From Castellaniella sp041675725 (lineage in GTDB: Bacteria; Pseudomonadota; Gammaproteobacteria; Burkholderiales; Burkholderiaceae_B): a stretch of 39,474 nt of DNA. The stretch lies in contig NZ_JBAYTI010000027.1 of the NCBI RefSeq assembly GCF_041675725.1, positions 1-39,474 on the forward strand, in the 5' to 3' direction. Below the pieces are notes generated by a model. That model saw only the letters and a program-made list of their open reading frames with translations, ran no database searches and was not told the origin of the DNA. The translations under genes and the position numbers were made by a program. Position 1 is the stretch's first letter, and each line of letters starts with the position of its first letter. Of this stretch, positions 17,386 to 25,708 are shown piece after piece.

Positions 17386-17853
17386 ATGCTGAAGAAAATC
17401 ATTCTCATCGTGACGATTTTTTTCGTCATTCTGATCGCCCTGAGCTTCGGTGAAACCGTATTCGCGCAACTACTGGCCTGGATTGCGGATCTGACCGGCA
17501 TCCTGATCCGCAATTTCGATGATGTACGCAGGGCCATGCTCGGCTACCTGCAAACGAACGGCGGAAAAGTGCTTCTGGCCCTCATCCTGACGGTGCCCGT
17601 CAGCCTGTGGATACTGCGCTCGCACGGACAATCGCTGGGCCAACCGGCCACACAGCGGCGCATTGCCATCGTGCTGGCGATCTTCCTGGGCTGGCTGGGC
17701 ATCCACCGTTTTTACCTGGGCCAGGTCGGCTGGGGCGTACTGTACCTCTTGCTGGCCTGGGTGTTCATCCCGATCAGCGCCCTGCTCGGGATCATCGACG
17801 CCGTGCGCTATGTTTTCATGGACGAAGATACGTTTGCCAGCACGCAGCTATGA
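17386..17853 (+). CDS. TM2-domain membrane protein
   Basis: A 155-residue protein with four predicted membrane segments: a signal-like first helix (about residues 5-25), one at about 64-82, and a C-terminal TM2 pair (about 95-145). The pair contains LGWLGIHRFYLGQVGWGVLYLL, the TM2 signature. Many members have an unknown role. It starts one base after the glpK stop, so it is translationally linked to the glycerol operon. Its last six bases overlap the end of the convergent SulP gene. Any function in glycerol metabolism, such as substituting for the missing glpF, is speculation. Confidence 0.85.
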   Translation: MLKKIILIVTIFFVILIALSFGETVFAQLLAWIADLTGILIRNFDDVRRAMLGYLQTNGGKVLLALILTVPVSLWILRSHGQSLGQPATQRRIAIVLAIFLGWLGIHRFYLGQVGWGVLYLLLAWVFIPISALLGIIDAVRYVFMDEDTFASTQL

Positions 17854-19500
17854 CGACCCCGGCCGGGCCGTCTCTGCGCCCTGGAACAGGCGCTGCAGCG
17901 CCTGTTCCAGGCTGGGCTGGAACCCCCCCGACTCGAGCCGGTTCAGGGTCCCCATGCGCTGCAGCTTGCGCTGGATGCGATCATTGGCGCCAGAAATCAA
18001 TACCCGCACGCCGCGGCTGCGCGCCGCGGCCACGGCATCATCCAAAGCCTGCAGCGCGGTCACGTCGGCGAAGGGCACCTGCTCGAGGCACAGAACCCAG
18101 GGTCGCGTACCCGGATGCACGAGCGCGGCCCTGAGCGAATCCACGGCCGCAAAAAACAGCGGCCCCTGAATCCTGAAGATCAACGGATTGGGCTGCCCGG
18201 ACGGGGATTCCCCCTCGGGCGCATGCCGGTGGGATTGCAGCACCTCGACCTTGAAGCTGCCTGCCATGCGGCGCAGGAATTGCAAAATTGCCAGCACAAT
18301 GCCGATATTGACAGCCACCACCAGGTCCGCGAATACCGTCAGGAAAAAAGTGATCGCCAGAATGGCAATGTCGGCGCGGGGCGCCTTGCGCAGGATTTCC
18401 CGCACCCGATGCGTCTCGCTCATGTTCCAGGCCACCACGAACAGGATGGCGGCCAGCGTGGCCAGCGGAATGTTGCGCGCCAGCGGCGCCAGCACCAGCA
18501 CGACCAGGATCAGCACCAAAGAATGCACCACCCCGGCCAGCGGCGAATTGCCGCCACTGCGAATGTTGGTGGCCGTACGGGCAATGGCGCCCGTGGCAGC
18601 GATCCCACCCAGCAGCGGGCACAGGATATTGGCCAGACCCTGCCCCACGAGTTCGGTATTCGAGTCATGGCGAGTATCCGCCATGGCATCGGCCACCACG
18701 GCCGACAGCAGGGATTCGATGGCGCCCAGCAGTGCAATCGTGAAAGCAGGGCCGATCAGGACCACGACCTGATCAAATGACCAGTCTGGTACGCGCGGCA
18801 TGGGCAGGCCCGTGGGGAGCTCGCCGAACGTGGAACCGATCGTCGCCACATGGCTGAAATGCACGATCGATTGCAGCAGGGTGGCCGCCACCAGCGCCAG
18901 CAGGGGCCCTGGCACATTGCGCAGGACGTCGACCCACCGGGGTAGCAGCACCAGCGCCAGCGAGCCCAGCCCGATGGCCGTGGTCACCCAGTCTATCTGG
19001 GGGAACACGGTGAACAAAAACAACAGTTTTTCGTGGAAATGCCGCCCCTCGACAGGCGGCAGGCCAAAGAATGCCTGCCACTGCCCCACCCAGATGATGA
19101 CCCCGATGCCCGCCGTGAACCCCAGGATCACCGGCAGGGGAATGTAGCGAATGACCCCGCCCATGCGCACCAGGCCAAATGCCAGGAGCATCAGGCCGGC
19201 CATGAGCGTGGCCAGTTGCAGGCCAGCCACCCCGTGGTCCGCCACGACGCCGGAGAGAATGACGATGAAAGCACCGGTCGGGCCTGCGATCTGCACCCGG
19301 CTGCCACCGAAGAGGGACACGACGATGCCGGCCACGATGGCGGTGTACAGCCCCTGCTCGGGCTTGACCCCCGAGGCGATGGCGAACGCCATGGCCAGCG
19401 GCAACGCCACCACGCCCACGATGACGCCTGCAACAATATTTCGGGCCCAGTTACGGGGCGCCAACAACCCCGCTTTCCAGGCCTCATGAATGGCAAACAT
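17848..19500 (-). CDS. SulP-family anion transporter with STAS domain
   Basis: A 550-residue inner-membrane transporter. The N-terminal half-dozen-plus helices include the SulP signatures GVVALPLAMAFAIASG and GSRVQIAGPTGAFIVIL, with 10-12 hydrophobic segments up to about residue 415. A cytoplasmic STAS domain (about 430-540) contains FRIQGPLFFAAVDSLRAAL and VPFADVTALQALDDAV. SulP proteins carry sulfate, bicarbonate or other anions; the substrate is not determinable. The last coding bases include a perfect 32-base palindrome, and the stop codon region overlaps the convergent TM2 gene by six bases. norB lies 70 bases upstream on the same strand. Confidence 0.94.
   Translation of the reverse strand: MFAIHEAWKAGLLAPRNWARNIVAGVIVGVVALPLAMAFAIASGVKPEQGLYTAIVAGIVVSLFGGSRVQIAGPTGAFIVILSGVVADHGVAGLQLATLMAGLMLLAFGLVRMGGVIRYIPLPVILGFTAGIGVIIWVGQWQAFFGLPPVEGRHFHEKLLFLFTVFPQIDWVTTAIGLGSLALVLLPRWVDVLRNVPGPLLALVAATLLQSIVHFSHVATIGSTFGELPTGLPMPRVPDWSFDQVVVLIGPAFTIALLGAIESLLSAVVADAMADTRHDSNTELVGQGLANILCPLLGGIAATGAIARTATNIRSGGNSPLAGVVHSLVLILVVLVLAPLARNIPLATLAAILFVVAWNMSETHRVREILRKAPRADIAILAITFFLTVFADLVVAVNIGIVLAILQFLRRMAGSFKVEVLQSHRHAPEGESPSGQPNPLIFRIQGPLFFAAVDSLRAALVHPGTRPWVLCLEQVPFADVTALQALDDAVAAARSRGVRVLISGANDRIQRKLQRMGTLNRLESGGFQPSLEQALQRLFQGAETARPGSS
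17880..17911. repeat. Perfect 32-bp palindrome inside the SulP gene 3' end
   Basis: The half-sequence CTGGAACAGGCGCTG (17881-17895) is followed immediately by its exact reverse complement, and one more pair extends it to 32 bases with no spacer. It encodes part of the C-terminal LEQALQRLFQG segment of the transporter. It lies 27 bases past the stop of the convergent TM2 gene, so it could be a shared hairpin terminator for both transcripts, though no U-tract follows on either strand. Confidence 0.85.
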
Positions 19501-19520
19501 GCGGTTCTTCGTCCATCAGA

Positions 19521-19543
19521 ATGGGGCCTGGAACAGGCCCCAT
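19521..19543. terminator. Perfect hairpin between norB and the SulP gene
   Basis: ATGGGGCCTG-GAA-CAGGCCCCAT is a perfect 10-base stem with a 3-base loop. It starts about 28 bases after the norB stop and 20 bases before the SulP ATG on the minus strand. It probably ends or attenuates norB transcription, but lacks a U-tract. It shares the 12-mer CCTGGAACAGGC with the palindrome at the other end of the SulP gene. Confidence 0.55.
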
Positions 19544-19570
19544 GAATGGACACGATTATAAACCTTCAGT

Positions 19571-21844
19571 TCAGCCCCGCTGTGTCGCCAGACGGGCATC
19601 CGCCGAGGCGGACTGGCTGCCCAGCAGTGCCGTGACCACTTGCCACATCACGCCCAGGCCGCCCACGATGAAGACCACGTCGCCGAACGTCCGGGCCCAA
19701 CGCAGGGTCTGCAGGATGTCCTGCTGCATGAAAGTCTCGCTGCGCGCCCACCAGGTGCCCACGCTGAAACTCGCATGGAACTGCATCAGACCGATCGGCA
19801 GCAGGCTCAATACGATCATCATGACCAAGCCGATATTCATGGACCAGAACGCCGTGTTCATCAGGCCATTGTTGAACTGCATGTTCGGGCGAATGTAGCG
19901 CAGTACGAACAGGGTAAAGCCCAGCGCCAGGAAACCGTACACGCCGAAGAGCGCCGCATGGGCATGCACGGCCGTGGTGTTCAGCCCCTGAATGTAGTAC
20001 AGGGCGATGGGCGGATTGACCATGAAGCCAAATACCCCGGCGCCCAGCATGTTCCAGAAGGCGACCGCAATGAAGAACTTGAGCGGCCAGTGCAGGTTTT
20101 CCATCCAGGGCGCACGCGCCTTGAGGCGCCAGTTTTCCCAGGCCTCATAGCCCAGCACGACCAGGGGCACGACCTCGAGCGCACTGAAGGTGGCGCCGAT
20201 CGCCATGATGGGCGTGGTGGTGCCCGAAAAATACAGGTGGTGCATGGTCCCCGGTGTGCCGCCCAGCATGAACAGCACGGCCGCTGCCAGGCTGGCTGTC
20301 GTGGCCGCCTTTTTCGATACCAGGCCCATCGTGGCAAAGATGAAGGCCAGCGCCGTCGTGGCAAACACTTCGAAGAAGCCCTCCACCCACAGATGAACGA
20401 CCCACCAGCGCCAGTACTCCATGATGGTGATATGCGTCTTCTCTCCATAAGCCAAGCCCGCGCCATAAAACAGGCCAATGCAGATGACCGATGCACTGAA
20501 CAGCGCGAGCAGGTTCTTGTCGCCTTTCTGCCGCAGAGCAGGCACAATGCCCCGCAGCATCAGAAACAGCCAGAACACGATGCCCAGGAACTTGCCGATC
20601 TGCCACAGGCGGCCCAATTCAACGTATTCGTAGCCCTGGTGCCCCAGCCAGAAATTCCATTCAGCTGGAATCAGATGCGCCAGCGCCACGAAATTTCCGG
20701 TAAAAGCCCCGATCACCACGACGATCAGCGCCCAGAACAGGATATCCACCCCAAGTTTTTGGTGCTTGGGATCCTTGCCACCATTGAGAATAGGCACCAA
20801 AAACAGGCCAGCGGCCAGGAATCCCGTGGCGATCCAGAACAGCGCCGCCTGAATGTGCCAACTGCGCACGAGGGAATAAGGAAGCCATTCCGAAACATTG
20901 ATCCCATAGAAGGTTTGCCCTTCCACCGTGTAGTGCGCGGTAAAGCCGCCGATGAAGATTTGCGTGACAAACAGGGCGACCACGACAAACAAGTATTTGC
21001 CCAGCGCTCTCTGGGACGCAGTCAGCGGCATCTGTAGAATCGGATCGCGCGCCGGCGCCGGATCCTCCGCGTGGTCCTTGCGCATGAACGCCCAGGCCCA
21101 GACCAACAGGCCCACGCCCGCAATCAGCAAAATGATGCTGACCACTGACCAGATCATGTTTTCCGCAGTCGGTACGTTATCGATAAGCGGTTCGTGCGGC
21201 CAATTATTGGTGTAGGTGGCTGCACTGCCGGGCCGTTCGGTCGCCGCCGCCCAGGCCGTCCAGAAGAAAAAATCCGCCAGCCGCGCGCGAGCTTCGGCCG
21301 ACGGCAGCGTACCCTCTTTCATGGCAAAGTGCTTGCGACTTTCGTGCTGGGACGCATCATCGCCAAACAATTTGTCATAGTAGGCCGCAGTGTCAGCCAT
21401 GGCACGGGCCCGCCGGGTGGTCACGGTGACGACCCCCGTGTCCGCGTCAAATGAATTGCGGCGATATTCTTCCTTCAGCCGACGCTCGAGCAAGGCCTGC
21501 TGATCCAGGTCCAGCTGTTCGAAGTTCAGGCCATGCAGTTCCTGCGCGGCGAGATCCAGCCAGGCGGTCAACTCGCGATGCAGCCAGTCGGCGGTCCAGT
21601 CGGGCGCCTGATAGGCGCCGTGGCCCCAGATCGAGCCTACGGTCATGCCACCCGCGCTCTGCCAGGCGCTCTGGCCATCCAGTATCTGCTCATGGGTCAT
21701 CAGGACATGCCCATCGGCTGTCGCCACCTGCTCCGGAATGGGAGGCGCCTGATGATAGACCTCCTTGCCCATCCAGCCCAGGACGCCAAAAGCCACAACC
21801 AGAACGCCGATCAGCGTCCACCACAATCTTCGATATTCACCCAT
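19571..21844 (-). CDS. norB: Nitric oxide reductase, quinol-dependent single-subunit type (qNOR)
   Basis: A 757-residue inner-membrane haem-copper oxidase relative that reduces nitric oxide to nitrous oxide using quinol. After the first helix there is a long periplasmic domain of about 200 residues without a CxxCH haem c motif, the hallmark of qNOR as opposed to cytochrome c-type NorBC. The catalytic half has about twelve helices with WWVVHLWVEGFFEVF, PGTMHHLYFSGTTTP and HAHAALFGVYG, carrying the haem and iron-B histidines and conserved glutamates. An AAGGAG ribosome-binding site precedes the ATG. No norC, norD or norQ is adjacent, as expected for qNOR. An FNR/DNR-like box lies about 120 bases upstream. 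The role could be denitrification or NO detoxification. Confidence 0.96.
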   Translation of the reverse strand: MGEYRRLWWTLIGVLVVAFGVLGWMGKEVYHQAPPIPEQVATADGHVLMTHEQILDGQSAWQSAGGMTVGSIWGHGAYQAPDWTADWLHRELTAWLDLAAQELHGLNFEQLDLDQQALLERRLKEEYRRNSFDADTGVVTVTTRRARAMADTAAYYDKLFGDDASQHESRKHFAMKEGTLPSAEARARLADFFFWTAWAAATERPGSAATYTNNWPHEPLIDNVPTAENMIWSVVSIILLIAGVGLLVWAWAFMRKDHAEDPAPARDPILQMPLTASQRALGKYLFVVVALFVTQIFIGGFTAHYTVEGQTFYGINVSEWLPYSLVRSWHIQAALFWIATGFLAAGLFLVPILNGGKDPKHQKLGVDILFWALIVVVIGAFTGNFVALAHLIPAEWNFWLGHQGYEYVELGRLWQIGKFLGIVFWLFLMLRGIVPALRQKGDKNLLALFSASVICIGLFYGAGLAYGEKTHITIMEYWRWWVVHLWVEGFFEVFATTALAFIFATMGLVSKKAATTASLAAAVLFMLGGTPGTMHHLYFSGTTTPIMAIGATFSALEVVPLVVLGYEAWENWRLKARAPWMENLHWPLKFFIAVAFWNMLGAGVFGFMVNPPIALYYIQGLNTTAVHAHAALFGVYGFLALGFTLFVLRYIRPNMQFNNGLMNTAFWSMNIGLVMMIVLSLLPIGLMQFHASFSVGTWWARSETFMQQDILQTLRWARTFGDVVFIVGGLGVMWQVVTALLGSQSASADARLATQRG

Positions 21845-21880
21845 ACAGCGCTCCTTCCCATGCCGCTCGAGGTTTCTGAC

Positions 21881-21901
21881 GCGACGTCGCCTCGACGTCG
21901 C
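21881..21901. repeat. 9-bp-arm inverted repeat in the norB leader
   Basis: GCGACGTCG (21881-21889) and CGACGTCGC (21893-21901) are exact reverse complements around a 3-base loop. They lie about 40-55 bases upstream of the norB ATG, outside any gene. It may be a regulator site or an RNA hairpin in the leader. It does not match the GTCA-N7-TGAC NorR pattern. Confidence 0.65.
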
Positions 21902-21961
21902 ACGCAGGCAGGATTATCGGCGAAGCCTCGCGGTAAGTTGAGCGTTTTACTAGGGTAAATA

Positions 21962-21975
21962 CTGATATACGTCAA
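21962..21975 (-). promoter_or_regulatory. FNR/DNR-like box upstream of norB
   Basis: Read on the minus strand the site is TTGAC-GTAT-ATCAG, which matches 8 of 10 specified bases of the CRP/FNR-family consensus TTGAT-N4-ATCAA. A DNR, FNR or NnrR regulator centred at -41.5 would place the norB start about 80 bases from its ATG. The divergent ABC transporter gene starts within about 100-200 bases on the other side and might also respond. This is a visual match only. Confidence 0.5.
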
Positions 21976-22071
21976 ACAGCCCGCTCAAGTTTCTGAAAAT
22001 CGGTCGCGGGCCGTCTGCGGGGCCTCGCAGCACCGCCCCGCGGCCCTTGCGCGGCGGCCGGCAATGAAACC

Positions 22072-22101
22072 TTTTCAGCACCCGCCCATCCAACCTACAA
22101 T
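22072..22101 (+). promoter_or_regulatory. Candidate promoter of the ABC transporter gene
   Basis: TTTTCA (22072-22077) and TACAAT (22096-22101) are 18 bases apart. If real, transcription starts near 22108, which would exclude the two most upstream candidate start codons of the gene and favour the ATG at 22163. Confidence 0.35.
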
Positions 22102-22162
22102 GCCTGCGCCGGACGCCATCCATGGCGGCCACCTTCAAGCCCAAACGGACGCCTCAAAACCC

Positions 22163-23950
22163 ATGGAATGGCAAGACATTCTGATCGACAGCAGCCTGTG
22201 GCTGGTCAAGGCGTATGCCTTGACCCTCTTGGTCGGTGCGGGGGCCTGCATCGCCCTGACGCGATATACCCGCTGGGGACGGCAATTCTGGCAGCTCAGT
22301 GCCGCCTATTTCACCTGGCGGCGCAGCTGGAAACCGCTGGCCGGCGTCGCCTTGATCCTCTTCCTGACCCTGTTCGCGGTTCGAGTGGATGTGCTGTTTT
22401 CCAATTGGTACAACACCATGTACAGCGCGCTGCAGAACCTGGACTCGGCCGGATTCTGGGCGGCCATGCTGTTGTTTGCCATTCTGGCGGCAATCCACGT
22501 GATCCGATCCCTGTTCGACTTCTACGTGCAGCAAGCCTTCGTGGTGCACTGGCGCGAATGGCTCAACGAACATCTGCTGACCCGCTGGATGGCCCAGCAG
22601 GCCTACTACCGGTCCCAGTCGCTTAGCCATCTGGCAGACAACCCGGACCAGCGGATCCAACAAGACATCACCAGTTTTGCACAGACTTCGATGAGCCTGG
22701 CGGTCGGCCTGATCAACGCACTGGTGTCGACCATCGCTTTTACGGTGATCCTCTGGAACCTGTCTGGGCCGATGACCGTTTTGGGCCATGAAATACCACG
22801 GGCCATGGTGTTCCTGGTCTTCATTTACGTATTCGTGGCGACCCTGCTGGCCATCTGGATCGGCAAGCCGCTGATCCGCCTGAATTTCCTGAATGAAAAA
22901 CTGAATGCCGATTACCGCTATGCGCTGGTGCGCATCCGCGAATACGCCGAAAGCATCGCATTCTATCGGGGCGAACCCGTCGAAGGGCGGACCCTGCGGC
23001 ACTGGTTTGCCGAAGTCATCGGCAACGCGTGGGACATCATCTACCGTTCGCTCAAATTCCTCGGTTTCAACTTCGTGGTCACCCAGACCGCTGTGGTATT
23101 TCCGTTCATCATCCAGGCGGCCCGGTTTTTTTCCAAGCAGATCAGCCTGGGCGACCTGATCCAGACCGCCCAGGCATTCGGCCGCCTGCAAGACAACCTG
23201 TCGTTCTTCCGTAACGTCTACGACAGCTTCGCCACCTATCGCGCTACCCTGGACCGGCTGACCGGCTTCGACGATGTCATCGATCAGGTACGCCAGCTGC
23301 CCCTGCCCCACACCCGAGAGGAAGGATCCCGGCTGGCGCTCAATCAGGTCAACGTTTGTCGCCCTGACGGGCATACGCTCATCAAGGATCTCAACCTCGA
23401 GGTCGAGTCGGGCCAGGCCCTGCTGGTGCGCGGCCCCTCGGGCTCGGGCAAAACCACCCTGCTGCGTACCATTGCCGGAATCTGGCCACACAGTACGGGC
23501 GAAATCATCCGGCCAGACCAGGCCAGTCTGTTCCTCGCCCAGAAACCCTATTTGCCGCTGGGTTCCCTGCGTCAGGCATTGCACTACCCCCAGGCGGCCG
23601 ACGACGTGCCGGCCGGGCAGGACGAGGCCATACTCGAACAAGTTCAACTCGGGCATTTATCTGACAAGCTCGATGTGGTAGATGACTGGAGCCGCATTCT
23701 TTCTTTGGGCGAGCAACAGCGTCTGGCCTTTGGCCGCCTGCTCATCGCCCAACCACAGGCCGCCTTTCTAGACGAGGCGACCTCGGCGATGGATGAAGGC
23801 CTGGAGCACGCCATGTACCGCCTGCTACGTCAGCAACTGCCGGATACCCGTCTCGTCAGCGTGGGGCACCGCAGCACCCTGCGCTCACATCATGGCATCG
23901 AACTGGTGCTGTCCGGCCAACAAGGCGGCTGGCAGCTGCAGCCGATCTGA
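22163..23950 (+). CDS. ABC transporter, fused permease and ATPase, YddA/SbmA-BacA-like
   Basis: A half-transporter of about 595 residues. The membrane part (about residues 15-340) belongs to the SbmA/BacA-like ABC group, with NPDQRIQQDI and several helices. The ATPase domain has Walker A GPSGSGKTT, signature LSLGEQQRLAFGRLL and Walker B AAFLDEATSAMDE, ending with the H-loop in VSVGHRS. E. coli YddA has the same architecture. Relatives include peptide importers and peroxisomal-type ABCD exporters, so direction and cargo are open. The frame is also open to ATG codons at 22064 and 22100. None has a good ribosome-binding site; I prefer 22163 because the upstream residues are polar and unconserved. 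It is divergent from norB. Confidence 0.9.
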   Translation: MEWQDILIDSSLWLVKAYALTLLVGAGACIALTRYTRWGRQFWQLSAAYFTWRRSWKPLAGVALILFLTLFAVRVDVLFSNWYNTMYSALQNLDSAGFWAAMLLFAILAAIHVIRSLFDFYVQQAFVVHWREWLNEHLLTRWMAQQAYYRSQSLSHLADNPDQRIQQDITSFAQTSMSLAVGLINALVSTIAFTVILWNLSGPMTVLGHEIPRAMVFLVFIYVFVATLLAIWIGKPLIRLNFLNEKLNADYRYALVRIREYAESIAFYRGEPVEGRTLRHWFAEVIGNAWDIIYRSLKFLGFNFVVTQTAVVFPFIIQAARFFSKQISLGDLIQTAQAFGRLQDNLSFFRNVYDSFATYRATLDRLTGFDDVIDQVRQLPLPHTREEGSRLALNQVNVCRPDGHTLIKDLNLEVESGQALLVRGPSGSGKTTLLRTIAGIWPHSTGEIIRPDQASLFLAQKPYLPLGSLRQALHYPQAADDVPAGQDEAILEQVQLGHLSDKLDVVDDWSRILSLGEQQRLAFGRLLIAQPQAAFLDEATSAMDEGLEHAMYRLLRQQLPDTRLVSVGHRSTLRSHHGIELVLSGQQGGWQLQPI

Positions 23951-24046
23951 CCGGAGCGCGGCAGGTTCGATCCCTGCCGGATGGCCGCCATGCGGTACAC
24001 TGATCCTGCGGCCCCGCCCCGCTTGTTTCCGTTTCAGCCCCATACA

Positions 24047-24430
24047 ATGTCCGCTTTTTATTTTCCGATCAAGCACCTCCACGTGACCGCCGTGGTGCTC
24101 AGCATCCTGCTGTTCGTGCTGCGCGCCTACTGGGCGGTCATCGGCTCCCAGCACCTGAAGAACCGGGTCGTACGCATCCTGCCGCACGTCATCGACACGG
24201 TACTGCTCGTCTGCGGGGTGATCCTGGCCGCCATGATCGGGCCGGAACAACCGTGGATATTGACGAAGATCGTACTGCTCATCGTATACATTGGGGTCGG
24301 CACCATCGCCATCAAACGCGGGCGCACCCCGCGCAGCCGCTTGCTGGCCGCCATCATTGCCGTGGGGGTCTTCATCTACATCGTCGGCGTTGCCCTCACG
24401 AAAAACCCGGCTTCCTGGTTTGTCTGGTAG
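24047..24430 (+). CDS. SirB2-family membrane protein
   Basis: A 127-residue protein with four predicted membrane helices, starting MSAFYFPIKHLHVTAVVLSI. It has the family features KHLH near the N-terminus, LRAYWAVIGS, and LPHVIDTVLLVCGV. The C-terminal helix pair ends in KNPASWFVW. SirB2 proteins are small inner-membrane proteins of unknown biochemical role. The ATG at 24047 gives the normal family length. It lies 96 bases after the ABC transporter gene and 24 bases before the patatin gene on the same strand. Confidence 0.85.
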   Translation: MSAFYFPIKHLHVTAVVLSILLFVLRAYWAVIGSQHLKNRVVRILPHVIDTVLLVCGVILAAMIGPEQPWILTKIVLLIVYIGVGTIAIKRGRTPRSRLLAAIIAVGVFIYIVGVALTKNPASWFVW

Positions 24431-24454
24431 CCCACGACGCAACGGCGGCCCACC

Positions 24455-25624
24455 ATGCACTCACCGACATCGACTGCGCACAAACACGAAGCGTACGAGA
24501 CCCGCGCCCTGGTGCTCCAGGGCGGAGGGGCGCTGGGTGCCTATCAGGCAGGCGTCTACCAGGGCCTGGCCGAGGCCGGCCTCGGCCTGACCGATCTGGC
24601 GGGTATTTCCATCGGCGCCCTCAATGTCGCGTTGATTGCCGGAAACGCCCCCGACAAGCGGGTAGACCGCCTGCATGAGTTCTGGAACACGATCTGTCAG
24701 CCCAACATTGGCCCGCTGGCCAACCCGGTGCTGCTGGCCAGCCTGTACCAAACGAACGACCTGGCCCGGCGGTTCCTGGGCACGCTGCATGCCGGCAGCG
24801 CACTGCTGGTCGGTCAGCAGGGATTCTTCATGCCGCGGATCCCGGCGCCGTCACCCTTCGATGAGCAGGATCCGGCCTGTGTCGGTTATTACGATACCCG
24901 TCCGCTGAAGACCACGCTGGAATCCCTCTGCGACTTCGACCGGATCAATGAGGCCGGCCTCCATGTCTCTATCGGGGCCGTCAACGTACGTACCGGGAAC
25001 CTCGTCTGTTTCGACAATCGCTCCACGCGGCTCGGGCCCGAGCACTTCATGGCTTCTGGGGCCTTGCCACCCGGTTTCCCGGCCATTGAAATCGAGGGCG
25101 AGTACTACTGGGACGGCGGCCTGGTATCCAATACCCCCTTGTCCTGGATCCTGGAACGCAACCTGAATTCGGACACCCTGGTCTTTCAGGTCGACCTGTG
25201 GTCAGCGCGGGGGCGCGTGCCCCACAACCTAAGCGAAATCAACGACCGCATCCAAGACATCCGCTACTCCAGCCGGACCCGTTGGGTCACCGACGGGGTG
25301 CACCACCATCGCAAGACGCAACGCCTCCTGCGCCGGCTGCTCGACCGCCTGCCCGAGGCAGAACGCACAACCGATCCGCTGTACCGGGAGGCCGCCAAAC
25401 TGGCCTGCAACAAGCGCAGCAACATCATCCACCTGATCTACCAGGACAAGCCCTACGAACAGCATTTCCGCGATTTCCAGTTCGGGCCGAACATCATGCG
25501 CGAACACTGGAACAGTGGCTTGCAGGATATCCGCAACACGCTGGCCCAGCCTCATTATCTCGACATGCCAGAAAACGCCGAAGGCTTCGTCACACACGAC
25601 ATACACCGCAGAGTACCCGCATGA
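24455..25624 (+). CDS. Patatin-like phospholipase family protein
   Basis: A 389-residue lipid acyl hydrolase. The oxyanion loop LQGGGALGAYQAGVYQGL is at about residues 20-38. The nucleophile serine sits in GISIG (about residue 52). The catalytic aspartate is in YYWDGGLVSNTPL (about residue 217), so the Ser-Asp dyad is complete. A C-terminal extension (about 245-385, including HLIYQDKPYEQHFRDFQFG) resembles DUF3734, common in this branch. There is no signal peptide, so it is probably cytoplasmic or membrane-associated. Some relatives affect phospholipid or polyhydroxyalkanoate metabolism; the substrate here is unknown. It ends 84 bases before tRNA-Asn. Confidence 0.92.
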   Translation: MHSPTSTAHKHEAYETRALVLQGGGALGAYQAGVYQGLAEAGLGLTDLAGISIGALNVALIAGNAPDKRVDRLHEFWNTICQPNIGPLANPVLLASLYQTNDLARRFLGTLHAGSALLVGQQGFFMPRIPAPSPFDEQDPACVGYYDTRPLKTTLESLCDFDRINEAGLHVSIGAVNVRTGNLVCFDNRSTRLGPEHFMASGALPPGFPAIEIEGEYYWDGGLVSNTPLSWILERNLNSDTLVFQVDLWSARGRVPHNLSEINDRIQDIRYSSRTRWVTDGVHHHRKTQRLLRRLLDRLPEAERTTDPLYREAAKLACNKRSNIIHLIYQDKPYEQHFRDFQFGPNIMREHWNSGLQDIRNTLAQPHYLDMPENAEGFVTHDIHRRVPA

Positions 25625-25662
25625 GATATAGCGAGCACGGGCCCGGCGGGCCTGGGCGCGTA

Positions 25663-25692
25663 TTGCACAGCACAAAAAATCCATGGTATAGT
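25663..25692 (+). promoter_or_regulatory. Promoter of tRNA-Asn
   Basis: TTGCAC (25663-25668) and TATAGT (25687-25692) are separated by 18 bases. They lie just upstream of the tRNA, with a predicted start near 25699, ten bases before the mature 5' end. Confidence 0.65.
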
Positions 25693-25708
25693 TTCGCTTC
25701 TTCGCTGG

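Noticed and set aside
19640..21037. A 465-codon open frame on the plus strand opposite norB
   Set aside because: Histidine- and glutamine-rich translation with no domain; a mirror of the norB codon pattern.
22154..23656. A 500-codon open frame on the minus strand opposite the ABC transporter gene
   Set aside because: It is antisense to a clear ABC protein with Walker A, signature and Walker B motifs. Its own translation is rich in Q, H, G and R without recognisable domains, as expected from codon bias in GC-rich DNA.
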